Notes: generated from the sequence alone by a model not told the origin. A DNA stretch of 64,000 nucleotides from Lachnospiraceae bacterium (GCA_017624835.1 JAGAMG010000022.1:97449-161448), one strand, 5' to 3'. Positions 34,336-43,121 are shown, counted from the stretch's first letter. Numbers and translations are program-made.

Positions 34336-34442
34336 GATTATACGCGCATATATAATTCCAATACTCTTTGATTATACGCACATTGTAACTCTATTATTGA
34401 TTATGCGCAAGTATGAAAATGCTATATTTTTTGATTATACGC
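34336..34442 (-). repeat. Four copies of GCGTATAATC before the ATPase gene
   Basis: Minus-strand GCGTATAATC at 34442-34433, 34379-34370 and 34345-34336, and GCGCATAATC at 34408-34399. Starts are 34, 29 and 34 bases apart, roughly three helical turns, and the last copy ends only 11 bases before the start codon. Each contains a TATAAT-like core. They may be binding sites for a regulator, possibly the ATPase itself, or multiple -10 boxes. Confidence 0.65.
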
Positions 34443-34454
34443 AGATAGTTCATG

Positions 34455-34531
34455 CAAAAAACCCTTCCAGCCAAGTATGCTTATCTATTCACATACTTGG
34501 CTAGAAGGGTTTTTAAAACTGCTTTTCTTTT
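34455..34531 (-). terminator. Terminator of the spore coat gene pair
   Basis: Minus strand arms AACCCTTCTAGCCAAGTATG and CATACTTGGCTGGAAGGGTT, 12-base loop, then TTTTTTGC. A 20-pair stem (one G-U) makes it one of the strongest terminators here. Confidence 0.9.
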
Positions 34532-34792
34532 TTACAAAGTACCCTGAGAAAACAGCGCCTTCACATGAGCCACTTCTTCCTCAGTTGCCTTCTGAGCAGG
34601 TACATAATAAGCCTTCTCTCTGGCAATCTGATACAGCTCTTCCTGGGACTGCTCACAGGCATTTCTAAACTGCTTTAAGGTCTGCTTTAATTCTTTATTT
34701 TCGGACTGAGCAATCATCTCCGCATAACGGGTAAGCTCACCATTGATCCCTGCAAGGGTATCGGAAACCATAACTTTTTCCTGCATCTGCAT
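34532..34792 (-). CDS. Small spore coat protein (CotF-like)
   Basis: Helical protein of 86 residues: QMQEKVMVSDTLAGINGELTRYAEMIAQSENKELKQTLKQFRNACEQSQEELYQIAREKAYYVPAQKA. The DTLAGINGELTRYAEMI and AREKAYYVPAQ segments are characteristic of coat F/spore coat proteins of clostridia. GGAGG lies 7 bases before the ATG. Second gene of a two-gene unit, followed by a strong terminator. A remnant of a second copy lies at 32903-32959. Confidence 0.8.
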   Translation of the reverse strand: MQMQEKVMVSDTLAGINGELTRYAEMIAQSENKELKQTLKQFRNACEQSQEELYQIAREKAYYVPAQKATEEEVAHVKALFSQGTL

Positions 34793-34806
34793 AACTTTAC
34801 CTCCTG

Positions 34807-34992
34807 TTACTGTAAGAACTTCATAAGCTGCTGCTTATTGTCCATAGCTGATTTTGCACCTTTTTCAAAAAACTGCTTAATCTGTGGGTCTGTAGCTTCC
34901 TTTGCATACTCCTGTAATTTACAGTGAGTGGTGTCAAATCCGCCCATCAGGTGACGTAAATTCTGCAAATCCAATTCTGAAATATTACTCAT
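34807..34992 (-). CDS. Small coat-associated helical protein
   Basis: Protein of 61 residues: MSNISELDLQNLRHLMGG followed by HCKLQEYAKEATDPQIKQFFEKGAKSAMDNKQQLMKFLQ. This is the N-terminal half of a coat-F-type four-helix unit, and such short proteins are commonly encoded next to the 86-residue type, as here. AGGAGG precedes the ATG. Probably forms a complex with the downstream product in the spore coat. Confidence 0.75.
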   Translation of the reverse strand: MSNISELDLQNLRHLMGGFDTTHCKLQEYAKEATDPQIKQFFEKGAKSAMDNKQQLMKFLQ

Positions 34993-35061
34993 ACATCTAA
35001 CCTCCTATTTATTTGATTCCAGGTTAGTGTTAGCTTTTATATCCAAAAATATTCTTCTTTT

Positions 35062-35808
35062 TTATAATTCAATATGAGGTGGTCTTGCAACTACAGTCTG
35101 CTTCCTGTCATAGGTAAGGGGATTCCCTTGGAAATCACTGACAATACCTCCTGCCTCCTGTACAATCAAGGCTCCTGCTGCATAATCCCAGGGACTTAAG
35201 ATTAACTCAAAAAACAATTCTGCTCTGCCACAGGCAAGATTGCACAAATTAATGGCAGAGGAACCATTGCAGCGAATATCCCCGGTTCTCAAAAAATAAT
35301 GATATATGGTTTCAAAGGTTTTCTTTGCCAGTTCTTCATTATAGGGTGCTGTTCCAACCAAAACCACTCCCTGCTTAAGCTCCCTGTTGGAAACATGTAT
35401 GGGCTTACCATTTAAAAAAGCACCCTTTCCCTTTTCAGCGGTAAAGGTTTCCCGCTCATAGGGATTGTATACCACACCCAGCACCGGAAATCCATCCTTT
35501 GCCAATGCCACGCTGATGCAGCTTGTATTGTATCCCCTGGCAAAATTAGTAGTTCCGTCAATAGGATCTACAATAAAGGCATATCCCTTGCTCACATCCG
35601 CCTTGTCTGCTTCGTCTTCTTCGCCAAAAAACACAGCTTCAGGAAGCAGCTTTAACAGCTTTTCCTTTAAAATTGCCTGAACTGCACTGTCATAATCAGT
35701 AACAAAATTACCCTTTCCCTCTTTTTCATGAACCTTCCGTTCTATATCCGTGGCACTGAGCAAAATTTCTCCGCACTCATGTACAATCTCAATTATTTTC
35801 TGTAACAT
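35062..35808 (-). CDS. suhB: Inositol monophosphatase family protein
   Basis: Mg-dependent phosphatase of 248 residues. Metal-site motifs are FFGEEDEAD, FIVDPIDGTTNFARGY and the C-terminal LSPWDYAAGALIVQEAGG. Family members hydrolyse myo-inositol 1-phosphate, fructose 1,6-bisphosphate or related phosphates, and SuhB also has an rRNA role in E. coli. Which activity applies is not clear; the symbol is by family. Confidence 0.9.
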   Translation of the reverse strand: MLQKIIEIVHECGEILLSATDIERKVHEKEGKGNFVTDYDSAVQAILKEKLLKLLPEAVFFGEEDEADKADVSKGYAFIVDPIDGTTNFARGYNTSCISVALAKDGFPVLGVVYNPYERETFTAEKGKGAFLNGKPIHVSNRELKQGVVLVGTAPYNEELAKKTFETIYHYFLRTGDIRCNGSSAINLCNLACGRAELFFELILSPWDYAAGALIVQEAGGIVSDFQGNPLTYDRKQTVVARPPHIEL

Positions 35809-35878
35809 ATTTTACTCTCCATTTACAATATTAGAATACAGCAATCCGAGTAATCTTACCAAATAAAATGTATTCTGC

Positions 35879-36571
35879 TTAAATAAATCCTGCAAACACA
35901 TATACTGACAACACTGTCATAATTCCTGCCACCACAATGGAAAGACTACTCATGGCTCCTTCTATTTCGCCAATCTCCATTGCCTTAGCAGTTCCCATGG
36001 CATGGGCACTTGTGCCGATTGCCAGTCCTTTTGCAATGGGCTCCTCTATTTTAAAAAGACGACAAATGGTTTCCGCTGCAATATTTCCAAAAATACCGGT
36101 AATGGAAATGGATACTACCGTAATGGTTACAATACCACCCATCTTTTCCGATACTCCCATTCCAATAGCGGTGGTAATGGATTTAGGAAGTAATGTCACA
36201 TACTGCTCATGAGTCAGCCCAAAAGCAAGGCTCATAAGGAAGATACTGACCATAGTTGTCAGCACTCCCGCTGCAATTCCTCCAAAGATTGCCTTGGGAT
36301 ATTTTTTTAATAATTCCAGCTTACGATACAGAGGAATCGCCAGACTCACCGTTGCCGGAGTCAGAAAAAAGCTGATATACTTTGCACCACTACTATAAAT
36401 CTCATAATCAATATCAAATATAAGCAAAAAGCTTACAATAATCAGCACCGCAATCAACAGTGGATTGGCAATGGCAATTTTTACTTTTTTCTTAACCCAT
36501 AATCCAATCTGATAGCAAAGCAGACTGATTACCACGCCAAAGAATAGGGACTGTGTCAACATTTCTTTCAT
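35879..36571 (-). CDS. lrgB: LrgB family protein
   Basis: Membrane protein of 230 residues with about seven segments. GGIAAGVLTTMVSIFLMSLAFGL, LLPKSITTAIGMGVSEKMGG and AKGLAIGTSAHAMGTAKAMEIGEIEGAMSSLSIVVAGI are LrgB/CidB signatures. LrgAB-type pairs move pyruvate or influence holin-like activity and lysis. It overlaps lrgA by 4 bases. Confidence 0.9.
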   Translation of the reverse strand: MKEMLTQSLFFGVVISLLCYQIGLWVKKKVKIAIANPLLIAVLIIVSFLLIFDIDYEIYSSGAKYISFFLTPATVSLAIPLYRKLELLKKYPKAIFGGIAAGVLTTMVSIFLMSLAFGLTHEQYVTLLPKSITTAIGMGVSEKMGGIVTITVVSISITGIFGNIAAETICRLFKIEEPIAKGLAIGTSAHAMGTAKAMEIGEIEGAMSSLSIVVAGIMTVLSVYVFAGFI

Positions 36572-36951
36572 GCCTTCTGCCCTCCCTCGGAAGTTTGTTT
36601 CTTACTTCTGCGGATTACCCCCTGGGACACCCTTCCTGTTACCACCATAATCAAAATAGTGGATACCACGGAAATTACACACAGAGGCACCAGCATCTGC
36701 TGTAATGCTTCCACGCTGGTCATAATACCCACTGTAGGGGGAATAAACAGAATGGGCAGAATCTCCACCAGAAAATCTGCTGCCCCTTCCACCTTCTCCA
36801 AAGGAATTATTTTTGTCATTAATCCAATCAGCATGAGTATCAAACCATAAATACTCGCTGCCACCGGAAGGGGAATCAAATATTCCAGCACCTCCGCAAT
36901 AAAAGAAATACTTAATATATTTGCCAATTGTTTGATAAATTTCATTTTCAA
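36568..36951 (-). CDS. lrgA: CidA/LrgA family holin-like protein
   Basis: Membrane protein of 127 residues with four hydrophobic segments: KQLANILSISFIAEVLEYLIPLPVAASIYGLILMLIGL and the family stretch FLVEILPILFIPPTVGIM. First gene of the lrgAB operon. No LytTR regulator gene is adjacent; the window's LytTR system lies 18 kb away. Confidence 0.88.
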   Translation of the reverse strand: MKMKFIKQLANILSISFIAEVLEYLIPLPVAASIYGLILMLIGLMTKIIPLEKVEGAADFLVEILPILFIPPTVGIMTSVEALQQMLVPLCVISVVSTILIMVVTGRVSQGVIRRSKKQTSEGGQKA

Positions 36952-36971
36952 CTACCTTTATCTAATTCATT

Positions 36972-37151
36972 CTACATTTGATGTCTTACCACGCCGTATT
37001 CATCGTCCAATCTAAAATAAGGACACTCTCTTTGAGTACCGGACAAAAAACGGTACATTTCATCCTCATCCAGATTTACCAGACAACAATAGCATTCATA
37101 ATCTACATCGTATATATAATTGACACACATGTCACAATTACTTTTCGCCAT
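36972..37151 (-). CDS. DUF6472-like Cys-rich mini-protein
   Basis: A 59-residue frame from the ATG at 37151 to a TAG at 36972: MAKSNCDMCVNYIYDVDYE, then CYCCLVNLDEDEMYRFLSG, then ECPYFRLDDEYGVVRHQM. The four-Cys pattern CxxC...CxC/C...C resembles small zinc-binding proteins of the DUF6472 type found in Lachnospiraceae. It lies 49 bases downstream of rsmI on the same strand, a likely last gene of that operon. An AGGA site precedes the ATG. Function unknown. Confidence 0.75.
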   Translation of the reverse strand: MAKSNCDMCVNYIYDVDYECYCCLVNLDEDEMYRFLSGTQRECPYFRLDDEYGVVRHQM

Positions 37152-37200
37152 ATTGTGTTCCTGCTTTCTTATTCTGATTTCTTGAAAAGAAAATTACCTT

Positions 37201-38046
37201 CTACTTACTATCCAACAAGTATTGGTAAATTTCCCGCTTTCCGACACCACGATCCTTTGCCACCTGTTTCATGGCAGCTTTGTTATCCATACCCTGTTCT
37301 TCATAATATGCCATGTGCTCTTCCACACTCATATTTTCCCAGGATGCAATTTCCTCCTGACGTTTTTCCTCCAGGCTCTTGCCCTCCAGCACCAGCACAT
37401 ATTCTCCCCGGGGCTCCTCTGTTTTGTAATACTCTAAAGCCCGCTCCAAGGTGGTGGGCATTACAGTTTCAAAACGCTTGGTCAGCTCCCTGCACAAGGT
37501 AATGCGACGTTCTCCCAAGGCTTCATAAAGCTCCTCCAGGGTTTTTACCAGATGATGAGGCGCCTCATACAAAATCATGGTACGGCTTTCCTGTTTTAAA
37601 TCCTCCAGCACTGCCCGCTTTTCCTTTTTATCCGCAGGTAAAAAGCCTTCAAAACAAAACCGTCTGGTGCTTAAACCGGATAAGGTCAACGCGGTAATAC
37701 AAGCCGCCGGTCCCGGCAAGGATGTAACAGTAATCCCATTTTCATGACACATCTGTACCAGCACCTCTCCCGGGTCAGAAATAGCCGGAGTTCCTGCATC
37801 TGTAATCAGAGCAATATCCTGCCCATTTAGCAACTGACCAACCAGTTGCTTCGCCTTTTCCACCTTATTATACTCATGATAGCTGGTCATCGGGGTATGA
37901 ATATCAAAATGATTTAATAATTTAATACTGTTTCGGGTATCCTCTGCTGCAATCACATCCACATTTTGCAGTGTTTCCACTACTCTGGGTGTCATGTCTC
38001 CCAAATTTCCAATGGGAGTTGCACATAAAAATAAGGTTCCTGCCAT
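37201..38046 (-). CDS. rsmI: 16S rRNA (cytidine1402-2'-O)-methyltransferase RsmI
   Basis: Methyltransferase of 281 residues. GTLFLCATPIGNLGDMTPRVVETLQNVDVIAAEDTRNS and ALITDAGTPAISDPGEVLVQ, with LPGPAACITALTLSGL, are RsmI signatures of the tetrapyrrole-methylase fold. It modifies the ribosomal decoding centre. In the order ricT-trmN6-rsmI it preserves the Bacillus yaaT-yabB-yabC arrangement. Confidence 0.95.
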   Translation of the reverse strand: MAGTLFLCATPIGNLGDMTPRVVETLQNVDVIAAEDTRNSIKLLNHFDIHTPMTSYHEYNKVEKAKQLVGQLLNGQDIALITDAGTPAISDPGEVLVQMCHENGITVTSLPGPAACITALTLSGLSTRRFCFEGFLPADKKEKRAVLEDLKQESRTMILYEAPHHLVKTLEELYEALGERRITLCRELTKRFETVMPTTLERALEYYKTEEPRGEYVLVLEGKSLEEKRQEEIASWENMSVEEHMAYYEEQGMDNKAAMKQVAKDRGVGKREIYQYLLDSK

Positions 38047-38064
38047 ATGTTACATTTCCTCCGC

Positions 38065-38802
38065 TTAATAGCCATATACATCATAAATTTCCGGTGTATA
38101 AACCCCCGGTGATTGATACACAATCAAAGGCTTCTCCACCGTCATTCGTGGTTTTCCTCCTCGCACAGCTTCCAACAGCACCATATTAGGCTCCTTATCC
38201 ACAAAAGGATATACCAGCTGCATCCGCTTCGGCTCCAGCTTATACCTTGTCAATGTGGCGATGATTTCCGCCAAACGAAAAGGGCGGTGTACCAGATAAA
38301 AATGTCCTCCCGGCTTTAACAGCTTTGCTGCCTGACTCACCACATCCTCCAAAGTACAAAGTATCTCATGTCTTGCAATTGCCTTGGGCGCATCGGGATT
38401 AGTAATGCCATGCTGTCCAATCATATAGGGCGGATTACAGGTAATGCAATCAAAAGAAGCAGACTTAAAAAATGTGCCTGCTTCTTTAATGTCTCCTGTT
38501 ATAATCTGAATCTTGTCAGAAAGTCCGTTCAGCTGGACACTTCGCCTTGCCATATCCGCACTTTCCTCCTGAATCTCCAGACCGGTCAATCGGGCGCAAT
38601 GATACTTTGCCTCCATCAGAATGGGAATAATTCCCGTTCCGGTTCCCATATCAAGCAAAACATCCTCTTCCCTTGCATGGGCAAAACCGGACAATAGCAC
38701 TGCATCCATTCCGAAACAGAATTTCTCAGGATTCTGTATAATCTGATAACCGTTCCGCTGTAAATCATCCAGCCGTTCGTTTTCTTTCAGATTAATTGTC
38801 AT
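38065..38802 (-). CDS. trmN6: tRNA1(Val) (adenine37-N6)-methyltransferase-like protein
   Basis: Protein of 245 residues from the ATG at 38802 with AGGAG upstream; a frame reaching 38940 extends into the repetitive tail of ricT. Methyltransferase motif I is LLDMGTGTGIIPIL and the N6-adenine motif IV is ITCNPPYM. The start overlaps ricT's end by 11 bases, so translation is coupled. YabB/TrmN6 family; the true tRNA target is inferred. Confidence 0.88.
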   Translation of the reverse strand: MTINLKENERLDDLQRNGYQIIQNPEKFCFGMDAVLLSGFAHAREEDVLLDMGTGTGIIPILMEAKYHCARLTGLEIQEESADMARRSVQLNGLSDKIQIITGDIKEAGTFFKSASFDCITCNPPYMIGQHGITNPDAPKAIARHEILCTLEDVVSQAAKLLKPGGHFYLVHRPFRLAEIIATLTRYKLEPKRMQLVYPFVDKEPNMVLLEAVRGGKPRMTVEKPLIVYQSPGVYTPEIYDVYGY

Positions 38803-40177
38803 GATTCTCCTGCTTCCTTCCTTCTCTTCTGTCACGTCTGTCTCTTCTATAAGGTCTGTCATGTCTGCGACCCTGACGTCCTTCATTTGCAGCCCCGTCC
38901 TGACCCTGATTATTTTCCTGCGCTTCTGTATTATTTCCATTCAGCGCATTTCTATTGTCATTACGGTTGTCATTTCTACGGTCAAATTTACGGTTCTGAC
39001 GATTCTCATTACGATTGTCTCCACGACCTTCATTGCGACTTTCACGATTCTCGTTATTATCGCTTCTATTGTCATGGCGCTTGTCATTACGTCTGTCATT
39101 TCTACGGTCAAACCGACGATTTTGGCGATTCTCTCCGCGGTTTTCACCACGATTCTCGTTACGATTTTCTCCGCGTGACTCGCCATGATTTTCATTGTGG
39201 CTGTCGCTCGTCTGTTCTCCGCGTTCTTCACCACGATTGTCACCACGTCTGTCATTTCTGCGTTCAGGCTTCATTTCCGCTTCTTCCTGAATTTCTTCCT
39301 TTTCCAGACGCTCCAATTCCTTCATTTCTTCCTTGGAAAGCTCCAGCTTTTCCTTCTTATTATGCTTACGCTTAAACTGAAGACGGTCTACCTCGTAATC
39401 ACGAATTTCCTTTTCGTCCCCATTCTCCACTACCACCTTAACAATCTGGCGCAGCACATTTACACTCTGCACCTCACCCTTTAAGCCATCATCGGTGGTT
39501 ACAAAATCACCGATACCGGGAAGTCTACGGTTTAACTCCTCATAGGTTTCTTCCTCGTTTTTCAGACAGCACATAAGTCTGCCACATACACCGGAAATCT
39601 TGGTAGGATTCAAAGACAGATTCTGCTCCTTTGCCATCTTAATAGAAACCGGAACAAAATCGGATAAATAGCTATGGCAACACAAAGGACGTCCACAGAT
39701 ACCGATACCGCCCAAAATCTTGGTCTCATCACGGACACCAATCTGACGCAACTCAATCCTGGTCTTGAACACACTTGCTAAATCCTTTACCAGCTCACGG
39801 AAATCAATACGTCCATCCGCCGTAAAATAAAACAGCACCTTATTGTTATCAAAGGTGTATTCTGCATCAATCAGCTTCATATCCAACTCATGATTGCGGA
39901 TTTTCTCCAGACAAATCTTATAAGCTTCTCTTTCCTTAAGCTTATTAGCTGCTTCCTGCTCCACATCCCTGGGCGTTGCAACACGAATCACCGGCTTCAG
40001 GGGCTGAATAACCTTATCATCCTCCACCTCATGTACGCCGGATACTACGGTACCATATTCAATTCCTCTGGCAGTCTCCACAATTACATGGTCGCCTCTT
40101 TTTATCTCAAAATGTAAAGGGTCAAAGAAATAAACCTTGCCCGCTGTACGAAATCTTACTCCAATTACTTTTGTCAT
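38792..40177 (-). CDS. ricT: RicT/PSP1 protein with a long charged repetitive tail
   Basis: Protein of 461 residues, against roughly 275-300 for usual RicT (YaaT). Residues 1-270 are the PSP1 domain: VIGVRFRTAGKVYFFDP, AEYTFDNNKVLFYFTADGRIDFRELVKDLASVFKTRIELRQIG and the conserved cysteines in GGIGICGRPLCCHSYL and SGVCGRLMCCLKNE. RicT supports RNase Y-dependent RNA processing and sporulation. Residues about 300-455 are an Arg/Asn/Asp/Glu-rich repetitive tail (NRGENRGEN, RFDRRNDRRND), probably disordered and RNA-binding. Confidence 0.9.
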   Translation of the reverse strand: MTKVIGVRFRTAGKVYFFDPLHFEIKRGDHVIVETARGIEYGTVVSGVHEVEDDKVIQPLKPVIRVATPRDVEQEAANKLKEREAYKICLEKIRNHELDMKLIDAEYTFDNNKVLFYFTADGRIDFRELVKDLASVFKTRIELRQIGVRDETKILGGIGICGRPLCCHSYLSDFVPVSIKMAKEQNLSLNPTKISGVCGRLMCCLKNEEETYEELNRRLPGIGDFVTTDDGLKGEVQSVNVLRQIVKVVVENGDEKEIRDYEVDRLQFKRKHNKKEKLELSKEEMKELERLEKEEIQEEAEMKPERRNDRRGDNRGEERGEQTSDSHNENHGESRGENRNENRGENRGENRQNRRFDRRNDRRNDKRHDNRSDNNENRESRNEGRGDNRNENRQNRKFDRRNDNRNDNRNALNGNNTEAQENNQGQDGAANEGRQGRRHDRPYRRDRRDRREGRKQENHDN

Positions 40178-40270
40178 CTATATACCTCACTTCTGCACTA
40201 ATGCGCACTTTAATTGCTTTTGCTATTTTAGCATACTTCTTTGTAAAAAACTACTGTTTCGTGGATTTTT

Positions 40271-41227
40271 CTATTTCATATACTGGGTCAATTCCATCTC
40301 CCATTCTTTCTCTTCTCCATTATCCAAATAGGTCACAATTGCGGCAGTTCTCTCCTCATTTAACCGCACATCCTTATATTCATAGCCCGCCAACTCCGTA
40401 AAGATTGTCTCATCCGGCTCCGAATCCTGAATATACACATTATCCAAATCTGCTGCCGGTTCATAGTAAGAGAATAGACACTCTGTAATAATTTCCCTAT
40501 CCTGTTCATCAAATTGCACCCGTACCGTAAACCGACTATCCTCAATCCATATACCATGCGCATCCGTTACCACTACATGGGTATCCCTAGTGGTGTCATA
40601 GCTGATTCCACCAAACTGAGTATCAATATGCTTAATATAGATGGAATAACCATCATAAAAGGTATCCTCCTGCTCCTTCATAAAATCCTTGGGAAGATAC
40701 TTTTGGTCAAATTTTATATCATCCTTCCAAAAGAACGAGGTATAAATATAAGTAATCTGATTCTCTCCCGACAAAAGGGCATATTCGTACTGATGATGAT
40801 GATTTTCCACTGCAATATATGCCGGATAGGAATAATTTTCTCCCTCCTCCTGTAAAAGCACTCGCTCCGTTCCACCGTAGTCCTTCTTCGTACTTTGCAA
40901 ACGCTGTACCTCCGCCTCATAGTCCTCCGGCGTATAGGTACACTGCAGGAAAATACTCACAGTGGGGTCATCCCAAGTATCCTTATAATAATAGGAAAAT
41001 TCCGTCTCCTGTACATCTGCCGCAATCTCCTCAGGAAATACAATCAAACCGCTCTGCAAATAATTTTCAAAAATGATGGGGTATTTCTTAATATTAGTGG
41101 TTCGCGTTGCAGGACCACCGAACAAAAACAGTGTAAAAAATAACACTACTAAAGTTATCATCGTCAATATGCCCAATGCCAAGCCTATTGCAACCCACTT
41201 TAAGGTTTTCTTTGTCTTTCTGTTCAT
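40271..41227 (-). CDS. Membrane-anchored sensor-domain protein, copy 1
   Basis: Protein of 318 residues from the ATG at 41227, with GAGGG 7 bases upstream; a TTG 6 bases earlier is too close to that site. One membrane segment spans about residues 11-33, followed by an extracytoplasmic domain of 280 residues. The core VSIFLQCTYTPEDYEAEVQRL with YPAYIAVENHHHQYEYALLSGENQITYIYT is shared with the product at 41270 and, more distantly, the C-terminal half of the anti-sigma protein at 42306. Function unknown. Confidence 0.7.
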   Translation of the reverse strand: MNRKTKKTLKWVAIGLALGILTMITLVVLFFTLFLFGGPATRTTNIKKYPIIFENYLQSGLIVFPEEIAADVQETEFSYYYKDTWDDPTVSIFLQCTYTPEDYEAEVQRLQSTKKDYGGTERVLLQEEGENYSYPAYIAVENHHHQYEYALLSGENQITYIYTSFFWKDDIKFDQKYLPKDFMKEQEDTFYDGYSIYIKHIDTQFGGISYDTTRDTHVVVTDAHGIWIEDSRFTVRVQFDEQDREIITECLFSYYEPAADLDNVYIQDSEPDETIFTELAGYEYKDVRLNEERTAAIVTYLDNGEEKEWEMELTQYMK

Positions 41228-41269
41228 TTCCAATCCCTCTTATACTTTCTTTTCCATCCTCATATGCTT

Positions 41270-42268
41270 TTACTTCTCATCCCTTGTCTTCATATAGGGC
41301 TTTAAATCTAATTTCCACTTTCGTTCCTTACCCTCATCCATATAGGTAATAATAACTGTGGTATTATCCCTATCCAGCTCCACATCCCGATACTCATAGC
41401 CTTCCAAATCTAAAAAAATGGTATTATCGGATTCAAAATCAGTGGTAAGCAGATTTATATTTTCAAAACCTGTTTCATAGTAGGCAAACTCACATTCCGT
41501 AATGATTTCTCTGTTTTGGTCATCATATTGCACTCTTACCGTAAAATAACTATCCTCCACCCACAGACCATGTCCATCCGTTACGGTAACATATTCCTCC
41601 TTGGTATTGTCATAACTAATATCACCATCTACTCTATCAACCCTTTTCATATAAATGGAATAACCATCATAAAACTGGTCTTTCTGTTCTTCCATATAAT
41701 CCGTTGGCAGATATTCCTGACCAAACTCCACCTCATCCCTATTAAAATAAACCGTATAAATGTAAGTAATCTGGTTCTCCCCGGTGAGCATGGCATATTC
41801 ATAGGCACTATGATGATTTTCTATGGCAACATACGCCGGATAGGGATATTTTCCCTCTTCATCCCGAAGCAGCTTCTTTTCCGTTCCGCCATAAACCTTT
41901 CTGGTGGCTTCCAAACGGTTTACCTCCGCCTGAAACTCCTCCGGGGTGTAGGTACACTGTAGAAAAATGCTGACAGTGGGCTCCCAAGTAGTCTCATAGG
42001 AAAAATAAAATTTAGTTTCGGACATTTCCTCCGTGATTTCATCAGGAAATACAATCAGGCCCGAATCAATATCCTTTTCATAGATTTGACTATAATCAGC
42101 AATATCCACCGTTACCTCTTCCTCACCGCCGGACAGAATCAGTATAAAAAATCCTGCAATCAATAACTGTAATAAAATGTAACCTACCACGCATCCTATC
42201 ACAATACTGATTACCACTTTAGCGTTTCCCTTTTTCCCTGATTGCTTTTCCTTCGCATTCCTTTTCAT
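41270..42268 (-). CDS. Membrane-anchored sensor-domain protein, copy 2
   Basis: Protein of 332 residues from the ATG at 42268, with GAGGGAG upstream. Basic cytoplasmic N-terminus, a membrane segment at about 20-45, then the same outer domain as copy 1: VSIFLQCTYTPEEFQAEVNRL, YPAYVAIENHHSAYEYAMLTGENQITYIYT and VRVQYDDQNREIITECEFAYYE. The two copies are similar along the whole length, indicating tandem duplication. They follow the ECF sigma/anti-sigma genes, so they are likely part of its signalling or its regulon. Confidence 0.7.
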   Translation of the reverse strand: MKRNAKEKQSGKKGNAKVVISIVIGCVVGYILLQLLIAGFFILILSGGEEEVTVDIADYSQIYEKDIDSGLIVFPDEITEEMSETKFYFSYETTWEPTVSIFLQCTYTPEEFQAEVNRLEATRKVYGGTEKKLLRDEEGKYPYPAYVAIENHHSAYEYAMLTGENQITYIYTVYFNRDEVEFGQEYLPTDYMEEQKDQFYDGYSIYMKRVDRVDGDISYDNTKEEYVTVTDGHGLWVEDSYFTVRVQYDDQNREIITECEFAYYETGFENINLLTTDFESDNTIFLDLEGYEYRDVELDRDNTTVIITYMDEGKERKWKLDLKPYMKTRDEK

Positions 42269-42305
42269 TGGTACTCTCCCTCGCATTTTCCATCATCCTA
42301 CAGCC

Positions 42306-43121
42306 CTAAAAATCATACTTATCCTTATAAATACTATAGGGCTCCAGCTCCTCAAACTCCATACCATGCTGCCCATATTCCAAAGGTAGATAGTCCTCAT
42401 TAAAATACAGTTCCCTACGGTCCACAACCCCTTGCAAATACACGTAAATAATTTTGTGTTCCTCCTCCAAAAACAGCGCATACTCATTACAATGATTTAC
42501 CATGGCATACACTGCCGGATATTCAAAATCCTTTTCCGTATAAACAGTACCAAGATTGGTATCCTGTCCTATGATTTGCTGCAAACGCTGCTTTTCTGAC
42601 AAATACTCATTTTCTGTATACTGACATTCCAGATAAATCTGACATTCCTGATACATAGAATTATGATCACATTCATAAGCATATTTCAGTATTTCAGCCC
42701 GGGACTTCTCCAATGCCTCTTCCTTTGGGAAAAGTGCCAGCTCTGAAAGACCGGCATAATCCTCAAACTCCCCATAGTCAGCTATATCCTCTGTATAGGT
42801 AACAGGGTTCGGTAAGTACATATTTTGAAAAACCCGGATACCATACCACAGGAAAAGTGCCGCGAAGGGAAGCATAATTCCTATTGCACCACCCAACATC
42901 TGATAACGATATCTGCGCAATCTGCGGAAAAATCTTTTATCTGCCTTACCCTGCATGGAGCTTTCCTCTTCGTATTGACTTAAAAGCTCCCGATATACCT
43001 TTTCACATTTTTTACATTCCTGTAAATGTGTTTCTACAACAGTGACACTTGTGTCATTTGTTAGCTGCTCTATATAGGAAGGCAGCAAGTCTCTCACAAT
43101 CATACATTCTCTATCCTGCAT
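42306..43121 (-). CDS. Zinc-finger anti-sigma protein fused to the sensor domain
   Basis: Protein of 271 residues. Residues 1-50 are a zf-HC2 anti-sigma domain: MIVRDLLPSYIEQLTNDTSVTVVETHLQECKKCEKVYRELL, with the H-x3-C-x2-C zinc ligands. A membrane segment follows at about 75-93, and then the outer domain with YLECQYTENEYLSEKQRL and EYALFLEEEHKIIYVYLQG, the same arrangement as in the proteins at 40271 and 41270. It would hold the ECF sigma factor at the membrane until the outer domain senses a signal. Confidence 0.78.
   Translation of the reverse strand: MQDRECMIVRDLLPSYIEQLTNDTSVTVVETHLQECKKCEKVYRELLSQYEEESSMQGKADKRFFRRLRRYRYQMLGGAIGIMLPFAALFLWYGIRVFQNMYLPNPVTYTEDIADYGEFEDYAGLSELALFPKEEALEKSRAEILKYAYECDHNSMYQECQIYLECQYTENEYLSEKQRLQQIIGQDTNLGTVYTEKDFEYPAVYAMVNHCNEYALFLEEEHKIIYVYLQGVVDRRELYFNEDYLPLEYGQHGMEFEELEPYSIYKDKYDF

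Noticed and set aside
34336-34442. Plasmid-type replication iterons
   Set aside because: Only four decamers, no replication initiator gene and no DnaA boxes recognised; the ATPase is of AAA_14/DUF4143 type.
32828-34577. Target-site duplication of a transposon
   Set aside because: The direct repeats are about 120 bases and carry coat-gene sequence, too long and too gene-specific for a transposase-made duplication.
38801-39375. Plus-strand reading frames rich in Ile/Thr and His/Cys opposite ricT
   Set aside because: They mirror the low-complexity tail of ricT and have no ribosome sites.
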